Part shown: piece after piece, positions 28,001 through 39,900 of the stretch
Layout: each line of letters opens with the position of its first letter
Position numbering within the stretch: the first letter of the stretch is position 1
Assembly: GCF_963675165.1 (NCBI RefSeq)
Contig: NC_087385.1
Location: forward strand, 4,154,501 to 4,218,500
Origin: Halichondria panicea
Taxonomy: Eukaryota > Porifera > Demospongiae > Suberitida > Halichondriidae
Direction of reading: 5' to 3'
Length of the DNA stretch: 64,000 nucleotides
The notes under the pieces: model-generated
Database searches by the model: none
What the model was told of the DNA's origin: nothing
Seen by the model: only the letters and a program-made list of their open reading frames with translations
Translations under genes and position numbers: made by a program

Positions 28001-30867
28001 CCAATAGGGTTCTACGCCCTCACCTGATAAAGGAATCTGGCTTGGGAGTCCAAGTCCCAAATCATCATCTTTCTTGAGAGTATTGAGCAGTGGGTTTCTG
28101 ATGGGTGTGGCAGTGGAGGAGGGAACCTCAGGGGGGGAATCACTAACAGGGGTTGTGGCACTAGGGTGAAAAAGCTCTTGTAAGCAATTATTATTATTGT
28201 ATAGTTACTATTATACACATCATTATAGTAAATTTGATGCTGTCAATAAATGTACATGTAGTTATGGAAAATACTGTAAAATCCTCAAAGCTACGTGCTA
28301 TTGCTAGAATATGGGAGGGTCAGCTCCTGCATGTTCACCTGTCGATGGTTGGAGCGGATTGAATAGCCTCAAGGTGTCCTTCCTCACCCTCCTCCTGTGG
28401 GCGAAGTAATACACACGTTTAGATTCACAGACCCAAGCCACGCTAACATTTTATTATAATAAATCAACATGGATAGACAGTAATATACACAAGTAATATA
28501 CACAAGGATTGCATACCGTTCCTGCAGACATAGCTTTGAGGGCATCAGAGGCATAGGAAATCGGATCCATCAGCATCAGGACAAAGTCTGTGTGTGAATA
28601 CAGGGTTGACACACACCCACGCACAACTACATTGTATGTAATCTTTCATACTGTACACAAAATATTTAGAAAAAGGGGAACCAAAAATCGATGATGTGAC
28701 ATGCATTGGAGGCAAAGTAAATACAACACCATCTTATGGGGGAAACGTCCTTGTCCCGCCTCCCCCTGTTTGTATGCCCTCCCAATAGGCTTCAAATTCA
28801 TTAAGGTGCAACATAGCCCTAACACACCCCTCCCAACCTCACGCACCTCCCATATCGTCAGGCACCCAGTCCTCAACCTTGATGTGCACAAAGAGCATGG
28901 ACAAAGACAGTGGGTTGTTGTGCTTGTCTCGTAGGGGAATGTGGCGGAACCCAGGCCGAATAGCGTTCAGTGGTAGTGACCTCTGACCTACGATTTCATG
29001 GTCTTCATTGTAGACGGCTATTCGCAGCAAAGCCAACTCAGGAAGGAGAATCTAGATAAAAGAAGCACAGTGAAGGAGGATCAATCAACACAAGCAAGTT
29101 GACCTGATTGTTCTCAGATCGGTAGCTACATGCATGCTACAGTTACAGATTCTATCCCAAAAATGTTCTTGAGCATACATGTAATAGTTAGTAGCTATAC
29201 TACTGTACACTGAATATTAACCAGCCTTTGTCAATCATAGATATGCTGTAATAGTTAGTAGCTACACTACATGTACACTGAATCTTTGTCAATCATAGAC
29301 ATGCTCCAATGTACATGTACAGCCTATAAGAGTTCTACAATAAATGGCATACATGTACGTACACAACGTACATTTACGCACCTGTTTGAAGGTGAAAGGG
29401 CTCTCATTCCAGTGTGGGTGTGGTGCGGGCATCCGCTTGGTGTAGAACTTGTGCCGAATTGTATCAGCGTACAAACCGTAGGTCTCCACCTCCACAAAGC
29501 AGTTGGCACCTTTTTTGTCCGTGAGGAAGTACCCGGAGATGATCTGAGGGGAGGGGCTATAATGAGTGTTTGATGTCTCTAGCTAAAAACATAAGAACTT
29601 AAACAGGGCAGCATTAAACAATGTACTTTCAACAAGTCAGGATGGCCGAGTGGTCTAAGGCGCTACGTTCAGGTCGTAGTCTACAATTGTAGGCGTGGGT
29701 TCGAATCCCACTTCTGACAGAATTTTTTTACCTAACTACCATGAGTCAAAACATTTTCTATACCGCCACTAACAAACATGCACACCCTCACCTTAATGGA
29801 GATTTTGGCAGGCACGATGTCCTCCAGCTTCTTGATGACAAAAGGGCTGAACTGAGCCCTCTCACTGCGCAGCACCCACGGCTGCAATATGTACCCAGTG
29901 TTACCATTGAACTCAAACTTTGCATTGTTAAGCTGCATGGGTAAGTCTGTGTAGGGGAAAGTAGTAGATTAAATGTTAGTTTCCAACTAACGACATGCAT
30001 GCGTGTATGGACGGACATTTTCTAGCCAAGACCCCCTGCAAATTCATCAGCTAGTTCACAGTTAAAAATGAAAGCACCGCAGGTGCTGATGCCTCGGTGG
30101 AGATGCCAAAGCTACATAACATAAAGCTACTAGATCTATACACATGATAAACAATTTAATTTTGCTGCAAAAACTCCGGGAGTGGGTAATGATCGAGCAT
30201 GATTGTTGTTAAGAACAATCGATGCCAAACGTTCAAGTCTAAAATTAATGGGCAAGTCAGCAGAGCCTTGGAGCTCTCTTCTCACTCTTGCAGCTACCAA
30301 TAGCTAGCGTTCTAGTGCAGAGCTAACTACTAAGTAGAGTAGCAACACTCGGTAAACAAGTTTGGCTACGTGCTCTTCTGAAAAGGCTGCAATGGCATTC
30401 CAAGTAAGCAAAACTAGGCATAACTCGAGAACGAAGCATTATTTTGCAAATCCACGAATTAAAATCCAAGTAAACATGACTAGAAGCCTATAGAAACTCT
30501 TACTTGCACTTAATTCATCCTTGAGCAGCTGTAGCAGTCTACACACACACAGACACACAGACACAAACACACTACCGTATACCTCGCTTGCGCATGCGCA
30601 CCGAGGCATAATTAAAAGCAAAATTGCAAGCCACTGCAACATCAAATACTTAGCAGTACCTGGGGTTTGGAAGTTGAGTGCCACAAGCTGACAGCCTACA
30701 TCCCAGTGACCTTGAGGCATGTAGTTGCTGGAGGCAATCCTCTTCCCCTCAGGGTACACACGAGACAGCTGACGAATGTTGTAGCGAACATACTCCTTAG
30801 GCTGTGAGCGGATGTAGTTAGAATTCTTTTCATCAGCAAAAGACGACATGTAGAAACTGCAGTTTAA

Positions 30868-30966
<99 letters not shown>

Positions 30967-33900
30967 TTCATTTTATGATTATACATTTGTATGTGTAAAT
31001 GGTTAAAGTGTCATGGGTGTTATTCGGAGCACTGTACTATATGGTTTTCATCTCTTGAGCAAAAGACACCACAGTAGTACGAAGTGATGAGTGCTCCAAA
31101 ACGACTGCTCCATAGACTTAACACATCATACATGTACGTGCATACAACGTAAACTCACTCTCAGCAGACATAAAGCCCTCGAAGGAGATTCCTGTACAGT
31201 AGTTAAGCAGTTCCCTCAGTGGGCTGGCTCCACCCAGTCCCTCCACCTCACTGTGTCTCGGCATCATAGTCATATCAATATCTCCATCCATACTACCATG
31301 ACTACGAACACTGGATCGATGACCGAACCGGGACCCTCGAGGAGAGTCTATACCAGACGTGTTTGGGGTACTCGGTGTCGTCTCTGTAGAATAATGGAAT
31401 GGAACAATCATAGTGTACGTAGTTCAAACATGTGCATGTAATACAATTCAAGCTAAAGTTACAACTGGTAACAGCCCACTGAGTGCATGTATAAAACCAA
31501 AAAATGTACTTACGACCATACCTTCTTCAGTTTTGGGTTTAGTCCCCTCACTGTCTTTAAAACCTTCAGCATCTTTCTCTTCCGTTTTAACCTCTTCCTC
31601 ACTAGAACCTTTCCCCTCACTACCGGTATCTTTAACCCCATCAGCAGTGGATTTCTGTTCTGTCTTTGCGTCACCCTCAGTGTTATCGTCTTCTTTCCCA
31701 TCAGTGTTGTTGCTAACATAGTCCTCTTTGACGGTGATAGCTGGCAACACCTCACCCTCCGAATCATTGGACGCGGGGGAGTCGCGATTAGTGTCTGCAG
31801 TAGCTGAAGTGTCTGCAGTAGCTGATGAACCTGTATAATTATAGATATAATCTAAAATTATAAGTACAGTTGAACCTCGCACAAAAATTGTCCCTATAAT
31901 TTTTCTTGGCGCCATTTTTATAACCACCTCAACATAGAGTGGTTTGTAAGCCTCTGCTGTATAATTAGATTTTACTTGACGGTCTCAGATGTTTTCCATG
32001 CACAAAGATGCAGTTACGACGCAGACACATGACTGGTTGACTTACCCGTGGTGGCAGCTGTCTCTTCAGGTACCTCATCCAGGGTAGGGGGGAGAGCATG
32101 GGACTGTGTAGGGAGATAATAACGATGAATAAAAATGTAAAAGAGCAAACAAAGTAACTTTATTATAACTAGCTGCATCCACTTGTTCACTACCCGTTTT
32201 TACTTGTAAAGTAATCAAGACTTTCTTCTTTTTTCAACCTTGCAAATGTTGTACATTGTAAATGCGGTAAATGTTTATCTCACAACGCCTAAACTTTCCA
32301 CTCTATTTGAATTGGGTGCTCAAGCAGCAATTTGTATGAGGACATGGCCATATTCACTCACCCCCCTGGTTAGTGTTCCATAGTCTCCGGGTAACCCACT
32401 CTTTCCTCTCTTGACCTTGTCCTTAAGAAGGATACGGCCCTTTAACCTCTCAGGAGATGGGAGTGGTACTCCAGGCTCGAGCTGGGAACAAAGTGGTTAT
32501 AAAAAGGTAATTTAGCAATTTACTACATGTCAGTGTACACATTAAAAAAGACTGCATGCAGCTAATCCATATTGAAGTAAAAGCTGCACCAACTTGTTTC
32601 AAAAGTATATTGACCCATGCATAATTATTAACCCGAGGCGCGTGGGCGGCCACGGGTTATAGTAGTCTGTTGGTTTGTTTGTTTGTTTGTTTGTTTGTGA
32701 TGGGATTTTCTACTCACCTGGATGCCACAGCACTGCAATTACAGCATGGACAGCCTTCACACAACAGTATCTTGTTTTAAATAGTGGCAGATTTTGGTGT
32801 TAAAGCTCCTTTGTCGAATAAAAGCGAGCAAAAGCTAAACTTGCATGTGGCCTTGAGTCAAGGTACGGGATCACTTCAGCTGCAAATACGTAGTCAAGGC
32901 TTTATTACGTATTTTCAGCTGAAGTGATCCCGTACCAGGAACAATTGAATAGGCCTACGGTCAAGAAAGTAGAATTGTGACTGGTTGTTGACTGACTCTG
33001 GATCCTATACTCTAGCCTAGCAGGAGCCATACTTCTCTTAGTCTAAGACACCAGGCTTCTTTGCTGTGATCCCAGTCCACAGTGCATGTCTCATGTAGTT
33101 GTACGTTGTTAGTTTAGTTTTATTGCTCTTGAGTTGCTGTGCTAGTCATATAGGCATACTACATGCACTGCATTATAGTATCATGTCACCAGCCGAGGGT
33201 TTGCACTTTAGTGCTCTAGTTATTTGCATGAACTGCAATATACACAGCATCACGACAACTGTACAATGCAACATAGTTTACAGATATCCAATCTCTTAAC
33301 CCTTAATAGTGAGAGTAAATGGTACGTACCGGCAGATCATCAAAAGGCTCAGCCAGTAGCTTGTCCCCGAAGGTGACTTTAAAGATGGTGGCCATTCTCT
33401 CGATGAGCTTGGGCTTGCTCTTACAGTGGTTCTCAATAGAGAGGATGAGCGGGTACTCACTCGTGACAAAGGCAAACTCGTTGATTGCCTCCACCACATC
33501 CTACGGGAGGTGTGAGTTGTGTGGTAAGGTTACAGAAGATGAAGGTGGTTACAAAGAGGCTCTTACATACATTAATGAAGTGAATGTATGTAATCAATGA
33601 GATGAGCGTACCTTAAAGTAGATCTTAGTACAGAGAGTGCCCCCGTGAGTGATAACTATGTCATCATTCTCCGGCCAGCAGTCTAGCTCAACACATCGAC
33701 AGCCCAAGAGCAGGGTCTGGATGTACATCTCCACTGTCGATTTGCCTCTCAGCTGGTGACCTGCATGCATAAACGCATATCAGGCTTGTACAGTGTAATT
33801 CGCAAAACCCGGAGCCATACAAATGACAAAAAAGTAAAAAAGATATTCCCACTCCGGGAATTGAACCCGGGCCACCTGGGTGAAAACCAGGAATCCTAAC

Positions 33901-36900
33901 CACTAGACCAAATGGGAGGTACACAAACAACTCAGAGATTTATCTACGGCAAAGCTAAACCCATAAGTATAATGGTCAGTACGGTGTACATACAAATATT
34001 AAAGTTGAGACTACATCCCTACCTGTGAGGTAGGTGTTGTGAGAGGAGTTGATAAAGTAGTGAGAGATTGGGGCAGTCATGTCCTGCGTCTGATTGAGGT
34101 GGTCCATGTCCAGAACGTTGTTGTCATCAGACAAGAGGTACTCCAGGAGGCCCTTGGACGTCAGACGATCTGTTAGGGATAATTATGAATGTAGTTACAT
34201 TACATAAGGCAGTGACACGCAAACAACCGATCTGCATAAAGCCTGAAATTCTATAGCCTAAAACCTAAAATGCTTATTATACGAGTGCTGCAAGCTGCAC
34301 TGTGCTAATGCCTCTCGCCATGTTTTGCTTTTCGCTTAAAAACTATTAGAAGAGGTAACTATAGTTTCGTTATTATATATAATGTTACGTTATTTAATAT
34401 TGGAATTGTTGACAATGAATTCTACCCAGTTACTATAGTAGACATTATAGTAGAGAGCTTATAAATAGAAAAAGAAGCCTATCTGATGGGTTGATGAATG
34501 ATCTTCAAGGATAGAAAGCAACTGCATGTTATTGTAGATAAGTTTACATTTCCTGTCAATGAACAAAAGGTGGGGGTTCAGAGAAATAGTTGTGTATCTA
34601 CACAGTAGCATTACAATGTTTGGTGGCTTACCAGGACCTCGTGAAAAGAGTGAAAAGAAGAAGAGAAATTGTATTCTGTCTCAAAATCTTGTGGGATTGA
34701 ATGCGCATGCACAGAAAAAGGGGTGTATCCACAATAGGTTAAAATTTGCAATGGCTGCTGCAACTCTGGCAGCAGCTTTGCAGCTCTTTTCTAACTCTTG
34801 TAGCTAACAAAAAGCTAGCGCTTTAGTGCAAGGCTAACTCATAAGTTGAATAGAAACTTGCAAAAGATTCTGAAGAGATTGCAACAACCTTCACTGTAAG
34901 TAACAAAGCTTTAGTTTGCAAATCCATGAACAAGAGAACGTAGCTAGAAGCCTATAGAAGCTGTTAGTTTTCGTCACATTGCAACCGTTGAGCAGTTACA
35001 GCTGGAACAGACACACAGACAGACACACAGACACATACACAGTAAACTTTACCGTATCCCTTGTGCGGCTACGCCTCAAGGCATAAAAACTGTGTACACC
35101 ACACACATGCGTATATTCCTAACCCTCCCTACCTACACCCTACCCCTCCCACACTCACCTCCCCTCCGTCCCTTCTCATGACGGCTGATGAGCTTGGAGG
35201 CGTGCTCCTTGGTTGTGTAGGGGTGGAGGATCTCATTGAGGCGGGGGTCACGCTGATCGCCATTCAGGAACTTATGGAAGTCGTCCTTTGACATCTGGCC
35301 CTTGGACTTGTGGGACTTCCCTTGCCTGAGGTAAAAGGTAAAAGAAATTATCATGCGTGTACACACTGACATAAATAGGGGCAAATAATAGTATACCAAG
35401 CTCAGGGAAACTAATTTTGTGGTCTAGTCATAACATGCATGCTTCTTGGGAATATCCCCATTAACCACAAGTCCATGTGGAAAAAATGTCTTCTTTTGCA
35501 AGGAGAACAAGCATTAGCAAACCCAGCTATGGCCATGACTACAAGTGGGTGGAGAGCCCCTCTGAAGAGCTACTCTGTAAGCTATGCTTACGTGTAGCCA
35601 CGGACCCCTATCAGCACAGGTATCAACAAGTTTTATGATGAGCTTTATAATAATAAAAGCACATGTATGTAATCTATAATAAAAACTCATCCAGATATGG
35701 AAGCAGAGGTTGTGGAAAGGTGTTTTGCAAGCGATGTTTAGTCTATCATCTCGACCAGGTGTTCAAGTGTCCTTGCTGCAAGAAACCTCCAAGGATGTAT
35801 GAAAATCGACAGTGTAAGGCTTTGCGATATAGATGTACATGCTACAGTGTATGCCTGTATCAGAAGCCAATGAATTCCAACTATATCGGAGGCACATTAT
35901 ACACTATTAGCATGCACTGTTAGCATTTTAATGCTAAACTGCAGGTGCAGAAAGGATAAGCTCTCTTGATGTCCAGTGTGAGAACCAGGACAATGGCTGT
36001 GAGTGGGTGGGCCAGCTAGGATCCCATAACAAGCACGTCAAATCATGTGACTACGCCCTCATACTATGCCCTAGAAGCTGCCTGTCACATGATGGTAATA
36101 AAGTAACAAAGCTCCCTAGGAGTGAGCTAGCTGAGCACCTGAAGCAGTGTCCCAAACGAGAAACTAAGTGCCGACACTGCAAGGTGGTGGGTGACCATGA
36201 TACAATGGCCGACCACTCTAGCAAATGCCCCAGGGTAAGAGTAGCTTGCCCCAACCATCCTTGCCCTGCAAAGACTTTCCGATGCAACTTGTCGCTGCAT
36301 CAAGCTAGGTGCAGATACGAACAAGTCAAATGCAAGTACAGGAAGATAGGGTGTTGGAAGACGCTACCTCGCGAGGACATCGAAGATCATAAAGATAAAA
36401 ATGATGGTTTTCATCTTGAGATTGCTTGTGACCAATTGGTGTCTTTAACTAAAATGTTGGATTTTACTATCATGTCCCCATTTACTTTCAAAGTGAGACA
36501 TTTTGAACAACAGAGGACGAAAAACAAACTATTTTGCAGCCACCCGTTTTACACTTCATCTAGCGGCTACAAAATGTTCGTAAAAGTGTACCTCAACGGC
36601 AGAGGCCAAGCTAAAGGCTCTCACGTTTCTGCTTATGTCTGCATTATGAAAGGAGAAAACGATAGTACATTGAGCTGGCCATTTGCAGGGTCCATGACGA
36701 TAGAGATTCTCAATCAACACGTAGACAAGTACCATTATCAGGAGGTGGTGGTCCCAGGCAATGATATGCAGAGAGTAGTGCAGGGGGAATATGGTACAGG
36801 CTACGGTAGCCCAGAGTTTATAGCACACGATCAGCTCAGGTTTACTCGTATCATAAACTGTCTGTACTTGAAGGACGACACACTGATCTTCCGAGTGTCA

Positions 36901-39900
36901 GTCCACCCACGAGGCTACAAGCCCTGGCTAGATTGCTCAATGAACGCAGAGCAGGTATCGGATTCTGACTCAGACTAAATTTGAACATTCACATTGTCAA
37001 GTATGCTCACATTACTTATCATCACTATCCTGTTTGATTGTATAACAGTATTTTGTTCTCAAGTTCAGACTCAACCAATCATGTTTCAGTACACACATAT
37101 CAGCCTATACAGTGTATGCTACGCTTTGGACTGTACATGCACGTGCAGACAGATCCAGCGAATTAATCCTTCTATAAAATATTTTGTTATGTAATTATAC
37201 ATATACCACAAATTGATTTCAAATAATTGAAATTTCATGACATTTGTGTACATGAGCGAGTTACCGGTAACTGGTCCGCTCATTATGTATAAATGCACGC
37301 ACAAAGTAACATACCCCTGCATATCTGGATTCCTTTAGTCTAGGCCAAGAGTATAATTAACTCTTATCTACTCTTGCTGCCTAGGTACCACAGCCCATTG
37401 TAGAAGTAAAACAGGTTCATACGTTATAATCTAGGTACATGTAAATACAGCTGTATATGTATTACTAGAATATTTTGGGTGAAAAACCTTTGCGAATGAG
37501 CCAAATCAGCATAAAAATTGACCCTTTGCGATAAACTATTGCATTCTGGCAAGGATCGTGTGTAATTACAATGTATCAGTGCTAATTTTAGGTTTGCGAT
37601 TTTATTTTTGCGATTTTATCAACCGTCGCAAAGTTCACATAATTATACATTCTAGTAATACGATACATATACACGTAGTTTTGCTTACATAAGACTAAAG
37701 ACCGCATCCAGATCTTGTTGTCTGTTGTTGAGAATCTGATCAAACATTTTCAGGAATATATCCTCTGTGAAGTCTGCCCCCATGACATACTTGTTACCAT
37801 CCACCTATGTGGGAGGGTCACACAACGTTAGTATGCGCATGGTAACAAGAGAATATGTTTTGTTGCCATCCACCTGTGTGGGAGGGTCACACAACGTTAG
37901 TATGCGCATGGTAACAAGAGAATATGTTTTGTTGCCATCCACCTGTGTGGGAGGGTCACACAACATTGGTATGCATGGTAACAAGAGAACATGCCTATAG
38001 CTTATACACTGTACATGTATGTACTATGTAGGCCTTGGTAGAGTGTATGTTCAAGTTATCCCTCCCCTCTCTCGCATTATTCCTCAGTGTAAACCACGAT
38101 ACCATAATATTATTATCACAAGTATTAAACATAATTATCACAACTTTATAATGGCCACATGCATGACTGTGTTAACACTCTAGCCTATAGCTGTCAAGGA
38201 GATACCGTATAGAGGGTAATTTTTGTGGGGTGAAAAATTCGTTTATCTGGAAAACGGTGGTTTTCGTGAGTAAAATTTTCGTTTAGTCTCGTTGCCTGCA
38301 CTGCATTCATACGTTCCGGTAAGTCACGCCTACGTTAACATTTCGTGGAGATCACCTTGCCCACGAAAATAACGAATTTTTTATCCCACAAAAATTACCC
38401 GCTATACGGTAATTGTTATCCACCATTTCAATTAGTAGTACGTACATGGTGGAATAGCAACTTTGGAATCAAACAACGTATACGTATAACCAAGGGCGTA
38501 TGAAGAGAAGAGGGCATGCAACTCGCAATGTATACTGTGTAGTCGTCAAAAAACTGATGAGTCAGCAGGATATACTATATTTAGCCAACCGCCCACACAT
38601 AAATAGGCGTGATAGTGGGCGTGAACACTGTTATACTAGAAATTTACCGCAAAATTAATTTAAAAGAGCTTTATAGAATTGATCAATGGCTACTTCTAGT
38701 CTAGCATTGGTCCTTCTCTTCCGCTTGTTGACCTTTGTGGCTAACTCTACCCAACAATACAGTGCTAGCTAGCTAGCTGGCTTGGTGACTATTATGGAGT
38801 AAGTGCACGTGCAATCTATTTTTAGTGCACACGCCCCTCCTATTTGTAATTTGATAGATTGTAGTTGCATGCCCTCTTCTCTTCATACGCCCTTGGTATA
38901 ACTAATAGTGTCACAGAAATAATACTATAGTAAACTAGAGCACTAAAGTGCAAACCCTCGGCTGGTGACATGATTATAAAGAAACCAGAAGAGTGATATA
39001 ATGCAGTGCATAATATAGTGATGTTGTTATCATGCATGACTTGCACAGCAACTCAGGAGTAATAAAACTAAACCAGAGACTGGAGGCATGCTGAAACATT
39101 TGAGAACAGGTAAGTTATAGGTATGTTGTTTTGCTGCATGCAAACTCAAAGAGTGGGTAATGAACGCCATGATTGTTGTAAAACGATAGATGCCAAAAGT
39201 TCAAGTCTAAAATTAATGGCTGCATCAGTAGAGCCTTGCAGCTCTCTTCTCACTCTTGCAGCTACCAATAGCTAGTGTTCTAGTGCAGAGCTAACTACTA
39301 AGTGGAGTAGCAACACTCAATAAACAAGTTTGGCTACGTGCTCTTCTGAAAACGCTGCAATGGCACAAGCCATTCCAAGTAAGCAAAACTAGGCATAACT
39401 CGAGAACGCAGCATTATTTTGCAAATCCACGAATTAAAATCCAAGAAAACATGACTAGAAGCCTATAGAAACTCTTACTTGCATTTCATTGATCCTTGAG
39501 CAGCTGTAGCAGTCTACAAAGACACACAAACACACTACCGTATACCTCGCTTGCGCATGCGCACCAAGGTTTTACATGCTATAGTCATTCATCCCCACTA
39601 CCACACCACACCCACCGTTTCCTTGACAATGTTGAAAGTACCAAGCCATTGGTTGATGAAGTTGTCTGGAGTATAACGGATCATCATGAGACGATTCACA
39701 CTGAAAAAACCAACAGTAACAATGAGTATACAGTCTAAAGATCTGAAACAGTGCTGACGTGCATAAACGTATAGGTCCCTATCTACGTGTACACCTGAGA
39801 AACAAGATGTTCACTGAGATTTCTGAAATTAATAGCGAGATACAGTATGGAAATTTGATGGACTTACTCTTTCAAAAGTATCTCTCCCCTCCCATTGGCA

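Noticed and set aside
31487-31807. Plus-strand frames opposite PLC-beta exon 14
   Set aside because: Antisense of the acidic X-Y linker; no domain and no independent splice signals.
33688-33930. 80-residue minus-strand frame
   Set aside because: It runs through tRNA-Glu and a PLC-beta exon in the wrong frame; its Gly/Pro-rich part is the tRNA T arm.
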